Part shown: one piece after another, positions 13,788-16,189 of the stretch
Layout of the letters: each line of letters opens with the position of its first letter
Numbering within the stretch: position 1 is the stretch's first letter
Source of the DNA: Flavobacteriales bacterium
Lineage (GTDB): Bacteria > Bacteroidota > Bacteroidia > Flavobacteriales_D > Sanyastnellaceae
NCBI GenBank assembly: GCA_028823435.1
Contig: JAPKBK010000016.1
Span: forward strand, 1 to 16,189
Direction: 5' to 3'
Length of the DNA stretch: 16,189 bases
Notes under the pieces: generated by a model
Told to the model about the DNA's origin: nothing
The model's input: the letters and a program-made list of their open reading frames with translations, nothing else
Databases searched by the model: none
Translations under genes and position numbers: made by a program

Positions 13788-16151
13788 TCATTCAAATACA
13801 AATGACACATTCCCAGCCCTACCATCTTGATTTATAACGAGAACCTGATAATTCCCATTCGGAAAATTCCCGCGCGAGATTGTGGCTTTATCTCGCATCA
13901 GGCGTACTTCAGCTTGGACTTTTCTGCCCGAAGAGTCAAACATCCTCACTTGATTGTTCTCTCCTGAAAGTGAACCAAACTCAATCGTAACATCCTCAAT
14001 CGCTGGGTTTGGAAAAGCAATGAGTGCCGTCAGGTGTGGTGTTATAGAGGGAAGAATAGACGGTGCTTGTTCGCACAAAGTGGGGCTTCCCACTTTGACA
14101 AACACATCGTCGAAGTATGAATCATTGTCTACGCCCTCATTGCGGGTGCCTTTGAGTTCGCATCTGATCACACGCGTTAACGCGGGGATTGCAAGATTGC
14201 CTCCCACAAGCGTCCAGTTTACGTAAGGCCCGGCATAGTAATCTGTTGCGCCAATTTGCGTGCCTCCCAGCGTTAAAAACAACACGCGCATCTCTGGCAC
14301 ATCGGCGCCGCTCCAGTCGGACATCATCGCCCCGAAGCTGACATTAAACACGCCCAAGTCAATCGAGTCTGTATAGGATGTCACATCAATGTCTTGGTGC
14401 ATAATCCCAACGGCACTTTCTGTACAAAGACCTCCCACACAGAAATAATAGTCGTCAGAAAATGGGGTCGTTCCGGAACAATCTCCAGCAAGCATCGATT
14501 CGCACACCCCTTGATCGATCACCCAGGAACCCAACCCCTGCTCTGCACCTGGGTTTGCCAGTAAGTTATCGCTCATCGAAGATGTACCGGTTGAAAAAGC
14601 CGCTTCATTGCTCCAATCACTCCAGTTCAGCTCTTTATCTCTGTACCGAACACGCCACCACAACTGCGTGTTCTCTGGCATTCCAGGCATGTACTCTTCT
14701 GTAATAAGTTCACCTTCTTGTGTGTCAACGTTGAAGTAGAGGTTTTGAAATTGTTCCCAAACATCGCCAAGTGGATTGCCATACACTCCTTGTGTATCTG
14801 TAATCTGCCAATGCGACGCGCCGTGCATCCCTTCAATGTCAAAAGCGGATCCACGAAGGATGACACACTCGGGAGCAATCTCAATATCTACGGGATACAT
14901 CGGCGTAGGTGTCGTGATGGCATAATCTATTTTACTCACTGAAAAGTGATCGATCTCTGCGTTATCTAAATCCACATTGCCATCTCCACGACTCAACCTT
15001 TTGACAGAAAACTTAGGGTCATCTCCTGCCTCTACCTCGACCATCACAAAGCCCCAGTCGTCTTCAGACACTGAGAATTCCTCGTAATCGTTTTGAGGCC
15101 ATTCGCCCCAATAATCAATTGCCCCACCTGCAGTCGCCACATTCATCCAAACATGCTTGTGATCTCTGGATTGACCCCTTGAATACCCATGCGTGTGACC
15201 GAAAAAATGGATGCTCGGTTTGCCACATTCATTAGAAAACGCTTCCATTCTCGCCACGACACTTCCTGTAAAGTCGCTCTCCCCTGGGGTCCATAGCTCC
15301 GATTTATAGGGATGGTGAACTTCGGCAAAGACGAAGTCAATGGAATCGGCTTGGCATGTGTTTGCCAAAACACCCTCCAACCACGCCAATTGCACGTCCC
15401 CATCGTAAGGCCCATTCGAATCGAGACCTATAAAACGCACATTGCCATAATCCTTCCACCACCAGTGCTCTTCGTACCCCTCGGTCCCATTCTCAGGAAG
15501 GTGAAAGTACTGAAAGTAATACTGTGTATTCGACTCGTGGTTGCCCAACACAGGATACACCGGAACCTGGCCAATCAGGTCTGTGGAATACTGAAAGAAA
15601 TCATTCTCCCACTGCCCATAAGAATTCCCAGTAACCACAAGGTCACCCGGAATGAGCACCAGTGCCAAATCCTCTGAGACAACCCCCGTGAGATTTTGTT
15701 CCAAATAATCCAACACCCCATCGTGGATGACCTCATCAAAAACGAGTGGATCTGAACTGCTTTTTTGCATGTCACTCATGGCGACGAATTTGAAATCCTG
15801 CTCATCAGACGCAAAAGGAGGCGTCTTAAAGGACTGAATCTCAGAAACTGCCTGACCCGTGACAACTTGATAATAATACGTGGTGAATCGCTCCAGCCCT
15901 GTAAGCTGAACATCATGCATCATGGCCGCCCCGACAGAACTGAATGAAATTCCGCTTGTGGTATTCCCGAGGTCTTCATCAGCCCCCCACAAAACGACGG
16001 ACTCCTCCCCTGCAGACGTTTCCCACATCATCCTGATGGAATTCGGCGCGGCATCTTGAAGGTAAGGTTGAACAACGAAGGTTTGGCCTTGGGCCGATAA
16101 TGCCGTGAGCAAAAGTGTGATGGCAACAAGGAGGTTTGGAAGGTTTTTCAT
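13788..16151 (-). CDS. Secreted purple-acid-phosphatase-like metallophosphoesterase with T9SS domain
   Basis: An exported metallophosphoesterase of 787 residues from ATG 16151. The upstream ATG at 16169 adds MIYLES and weakens the signal peptide, which from MKNLPNLL runs to about residue 22 (LSAQG). Residues about 24-110 are a fibronectin-III-like N-terminal domain, as in purple acid phosphatases (VVQPYLQDAAPNSIRMMWET). The catalytic domain has all metal-binding motifs: SD-M-Q (Asp127), PGDL (Asp170), GNHE (Asn204-His205), EVHHP (His279/280) and GHTHG (His319, His321). A second Fn3-like unit (about 415-520), a jelly-roll-like module opening NLLANPGAEQGLGSW, and a T9SS sorting domain from FPNP at 713 follow. 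Probable role: release of phosphate from extracellular esters or phosphoproteins. It lies 115 bases upstream of the three-gene run, on the same strand but probably in its own unit. Confidence 0.9.
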   Translation of the reverse strand: MKNLPNLLVAITLLLTALSAQGQTFVVQPYLQDAAPNSIRMMWETSAGEESVVLWGADEDLGNTTSGISFSSVGAAMMHDVQLTGLERFTTYYYQVVTGQAVSEIQSFKTPPFASDEQDFKFVAMSDMQKSSSDPLVFDEVIHDGVLDYLEQNLTGVVSEDLALVLIPGDLVVTGNSYGQWENDFFQYSTDLIGQVPVYPVLGNHESNTQYYFQYFHLPENGTEGYEEHWWWKDYGNVRFIGLDSNGPYDGDVQLAWLEGVLANTCQADSIDFVFAEVHHPYKSELWTPGESDFTGSVVARMEAFSNECGKPSIHFFGHTHGYSRGQSRDHKHVWMNVATAGGAIDYWGEWPQNDYEEFSVSEDDWGFVMVEVEAGDDPKFSVKRLSRGDGNVDLDNAEIDHFSVSKIDYAITTPTPMYPVDIEIAPECVILRGSAFDIEGMHGASHWQITDTQGVYGNPLGDVWEQFQNLYFNVDTQEGELITEEYMPGMPENTQLWWRVRYRDKELNWSDWSNEAAFSTGTSSMSDNLLANPGAEQGLGSWVIDQGVCESMLAGDCSGTTPFSDDYYFCVGGLCTESAVGIMHQDIDVTSYTDSIDLGVFNVSFGAMMSDWSGADVPEMRVLFLTLGGTQIGATDYYAGPYVNWTLVGGNLAIPALTRVIRCELKGTRNEGVDNDSYFDDVFVKVGSPTLCEQAPSILPSITPHLTALIAFPNPAIEDVTIEFGSLSGENNQVRMFDSSGRKVQAEVRLMRDKATISRGNFPNGNYQVLVINQDGRAGNVSFVFE

Positions 16152-16157
16152 AGATTC

Positions 16158-16165
16158 CAAATATA
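16158..16165 (-). promoter_or_regulatory. Candidate -7 box for the metallophosphoesterase gene
   Basis: On the minus strand TATATTTG fully matches TAnnTTTG, 6 bases before ATG 16151. A TTG at 16181-16179 is 13 bases upstream, shorter than the usual 17-23. If real, the transcript would be nearly leaderless, and the box would lie inside the longer reading frame, supporting the 16151 start. Confidence 0.3.
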
Positions 16166-16189
16166 TCATATCTTATGACAATGAAAATA

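Noticed and set aside
16152..16169. Upstream ATG adding MIYLES to the metallophosphoesterase
   Set aside because: The signal peptide is typical only from ATG 16151, and a candidate promoter box lies within the extension.

Overview
The window looks like chromosomal DNA of a free-living, probably marine member of the Bacteroidota (Flavobacteriales/Cryomorphaceae-like). The evidence is five secreted proteins that carry, or appear to carry, type IX secretion (T9SS) C-terminal sorting domains, TAnnTTTG-type candidate -7 boxes, few Shine-Dalgarno sites, and a ResB-type cytochrome c maturation protein with the beginning of a CcsA linker, as in the fused Bacteroidota proteins. No RNA gene, insertion sequence, phage gene, CRISPR array or origin is visible. 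Coding density is very high: no gap exceeds about 115 bases.

Left block (1-6887, all minus strand). In transcription order it holds an exported pirin-family cupin, a membrane-anchored penicillin-acylase-family Ntn hydrolase, a saccharopine-dehydrogenase/lysine-6-dehydrogenase-like oxidoreductase, a lipoprotein with two OB-fold-like domains, and a GTG-initiated ResB gene cut by the left edge. The last two lie 6 bases apart and probably serve respiratory cytochrome c assembly. The first three are spaced 32-49 bases apart and could be one transcription unit, but no shared pathway is evident.

Middle block (6949-8615, plus strand). Divergent from the pirin gene is a secreted protein with a textbook Kunitz/BPTI inhibitor domain, rare in bacteria, with a chymotrypsin-type P1 Phe. 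It is followed by a class I SAM methyltransferase that resembles the mycobacterial phthiotriol dimycocerosate methyltransferases and is preceded by a (CAA)n leader.

Right block (8628-16151, all minus strand). There are four successive T9SS cargo genes: a purple-acid-phosphatase-like metallophosphoesterase, then a tightly packed trio of an arylsulfotransferase-like protein, a CotH-kinase/lamin-tail protein and a seven-bladed beta-propeller. In the trio the stop and start codons abut (TAG-ATG) or overlap (TAATG), and a hairpin plus U-tract follows the last gene. The trio is very probably co-transcribed and translationally coupled, and all its products are predicted to go to the cell surface or outside. 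Putative kinase, sulfotransferase and phosphatase folds together suggest an extracellular modification locus. This is the best candidate in the window for an undescribed system, but the functional link is inference.
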